Assembly: GCA_945866505.1 (NCBI GenBank)
Contig: CAMBHH010000196.1
Location: forward strand, 1-6,106
DNA: 6,106 bases
Source of the DNA: Flavobacterium psychrophilum
Lineage (GTDB): Bacteria; Bacteroidota; Bacteroidia; Flavobacteriales; Flavobacteriaceae
Direction: 5' to 3'
In this document: one piece after another, positions 5,077 through 6,106 of the stretch
How positions within the stretch are numbered: position 1 is the stretch's first letter
Layout: each line of letters begins with the position of its first letter
Program-made: the position numbers and the translations under genes
Notes under the pieces: generated by a model
What the model was told of the DNA's origin: nothing
Seen by the model: the letters and a program-made list of their open reading frames with translations, nothing else
Databases searched by the model: none

Positions 5077-6106
5077 ATGGTGATTTCTAACAAACCACTT
5101 CATTTTATAATAGCAATTTTAATAGCCTGTCTTCCAGTATTTGGTTTAGCAAATAACCCTTCGGAAACTGCGCCACAACACACTGAAACAACAGCTGTTG
5201 CTCACGAAAATTCAGGTGAATCATCTGACGAGAAAGCGGAAATTAAAGAAAAAATAGACGAGAAAAAAGCGCACCACGTTCTTGACGCTCACGAGTTTTC
5301 TTTATTTGAAGACGAAGCAACAGGCGTTCATTACGGTTTTCCATTACCTGTTATATTATGGGATAATGGAGTTCAAATATTTTCATCATCAAAATTCAAT
5401 CACGGAGAATCGGTGGCCGAATCTAACGGGAACTTTTATAAATTAGGTCACAACGAAAAAATTTATAAAACCGATGCTTCTGGAACAATGACCGGTGATG
5501 AGCATCATCCGACAAATCCGCAAGTATTAGATTTTTCTATAACAAAAAGCGTTTTTACAATGATGGTTGTTGCTCTTTTAATGTTTTTGTTATTTTCTGG
5601 ATTAGCAAAATCATATTCTAAAAACGCAAGTATTGCTTCTGGAGCAGGTCGTTTTTTCGAACCAATTGTTTTGTATGTTCGTGACGAAATTGCCATTCCA
5701 AACATTGGCGAGAAGCATTACAAAAGATACATGAGTTTCTTATTGACCATCTTTTTCTTTATTTGGTTCTTGAATATTTTTGGATTAACACCATTAGGAA
5801 TCAATGTTACAGGAAACATTACAATTACAGCTGGTTTAGCAATTGTTACTTTTATTATTACGACGTTTACAGCGAACAAAAATTATTGGGGACACATTTT
5901 CTGGATGCCAGGTGTGCCAGTACCAATGAAAATAATATTAGCACCAATAGAGTTATTGGGAATATTTATTAAGCCTTTTGCTTTAATGATTCGTCTTTAT
6001 GCCAATATGATTGCAGGACACATTGTGGTGATGAGTTTGCTTGCTTTAATTTTTCTTTTCAATAATATTGGCATGGGTATATTTTCATTGCTATTAACGT
6101 TTATAA
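5077..6106 (+). CDS. atpB: F0F1 ATP synthase subunit a, with N-terminal extension (partial at 3' end)
   Basis: Subunit a forms the proton path beside the c-ring. The reading frame is open from ATG 5077 to the window end (343 codons), so the C-terminus is missing. The proton-path block IRLYANMIAGH contains the essential Arg (R306, equivalent to E. coli R210). H315 takes the place of E. coli E219, the arrangement also found in mitochondria. Membrane helices are visible at about 157-176, 219-238, 247-266 and 287-331. The N-terminus is long: a hydrophobic segment (8-25) with a plausible signal peptidase site after GLA25 precedes about 125 residues rich in Glu, His, Lys and Asp. I recall such an extension as common in Bacteroidota AtpB. 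A cleaved signal fits the periplasmic N-terminus of subunit a. The ATG has its own promoter; GTG at 5080 is an unlikely alternative. Genes for the other subunits presumably follow beyond the window. Confidence 0.95.
   Translation, partial: MVISNKPLHFIIAILIACLPVFGLANNPSETAPQHTETTAVAHENSGESSDEKAEIKEKIDEKKAHHVLDAHEFSLFEDEATGVHYGFPLPVILWDNGVQIFSSSKFNHGESVAESNGNFYKLGHNEKIYKTDASGTMTGDEHHPTNPQVLDFSITKSVFTMMVVALLMFLLFSGLAKSYSKNASIASGAGRFFEPIVLYVRDEIAIPNIGEKHYKRYMSFLLTIFFFIWFLNIFGLTPLGINVTGNITITAGLAIVTFIITTFTANKNYWGHIFWMPGVPVPMKIILAPIELLGIFIKPFALMIRLYANMIAGHIVVMSLLALIFLFNNIGMGIFSLLLTFI

Noticed and set aside
5119..5130. LIAC in the AtpB signal segment read as a lipobox (C18)
   Set aside because: The Cys lies in the middle of the hydrophobic core and is followed by more hydrophobic residues (LPVFGLA). 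A signal peptidase I site after A25 fits better, and subunit a is not known as a lipoprotein.
5505..5705. Minus-strand open frame of 66 codons inside atpB
   Set aside because: It lies wholly within the conserved subunit a coding sequence, has no recognisable protein features and no promoter or spacing of its own.
5763..5972. Plus-strand 69-codon open frame inside atpB
   Set aside because: It is an out-of-frame shadow of the membrane helices of subunit a, with an unnatural Tyr/Asn/Cys-rich composition.

Overview
The window looks like chromosomal DNA from a Flavobacterium-like member of the Bacteroidota. The evidence is AT-rich sequence, genes without Shine-Dalgarno sites, an exact flavobacterial -7 promoter element (TAnnTTTG) before atpB, and a gene order (sprE/porW, bactofilin, atpZ, small four-helix membrane protein, atpB) that I recall from flavobacterial genomes. 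All genes are on the + strand. No RNA gene, CRISPR array, insertion sequence or prophage feature was seen, and no gene-free stretch exceeds about 175 bases.

Layout. Positions 1-922 hold the end of a membrane protein (probably DUF5687, an exporter permease) and its ABC ATPase. The 66 bases between them contain a G/C hairpin repeat and four degenerate 7-base repeats. Positions 923-1095 form a spacer with a palindrome that may terminate the ABC unit and a weak promoter candidate. Positions 1096-4959 form a tightly packed set of four genes: the large TPR lipoprotein SprE/PorW of gliding motility and type IX secretion, a bactofilin, AtpZ and a DUF6168-like membrane protein. The gaps are 3 bases, a 35-base overlap, and 8 bases. 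Positions 4960-5076 hold a terminator-like A/T hairpin with a T run, followed by a good promoter. From 5077 to the window end runs atpB, subunit a of the F-type ATP synthase, cut off by the window edge.

How the genes fit together. The ABC pair is a self-contained exporter. SprE links the periplasmic ring and the outer-membrane translocon of type IX secretion. The bactofilin is a cytoplasmic polymer that could act as a membrane scaffold. AtpZ, and by position and shape the DUF6168-like protein, belong to ATP synthase c-ring assembly. They are packed with sprE and the bactofilin rather than with the ATP synthase structural genes, which appear to start from their own promoter.

I found no convincing wholly new system. 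The points most worth following up are the DUF6168-like protein as a possible AtpI counterpart, the sprE-bactofilin pairing, and the transcriptional split between ATP synthase assembly genes and structural genes.
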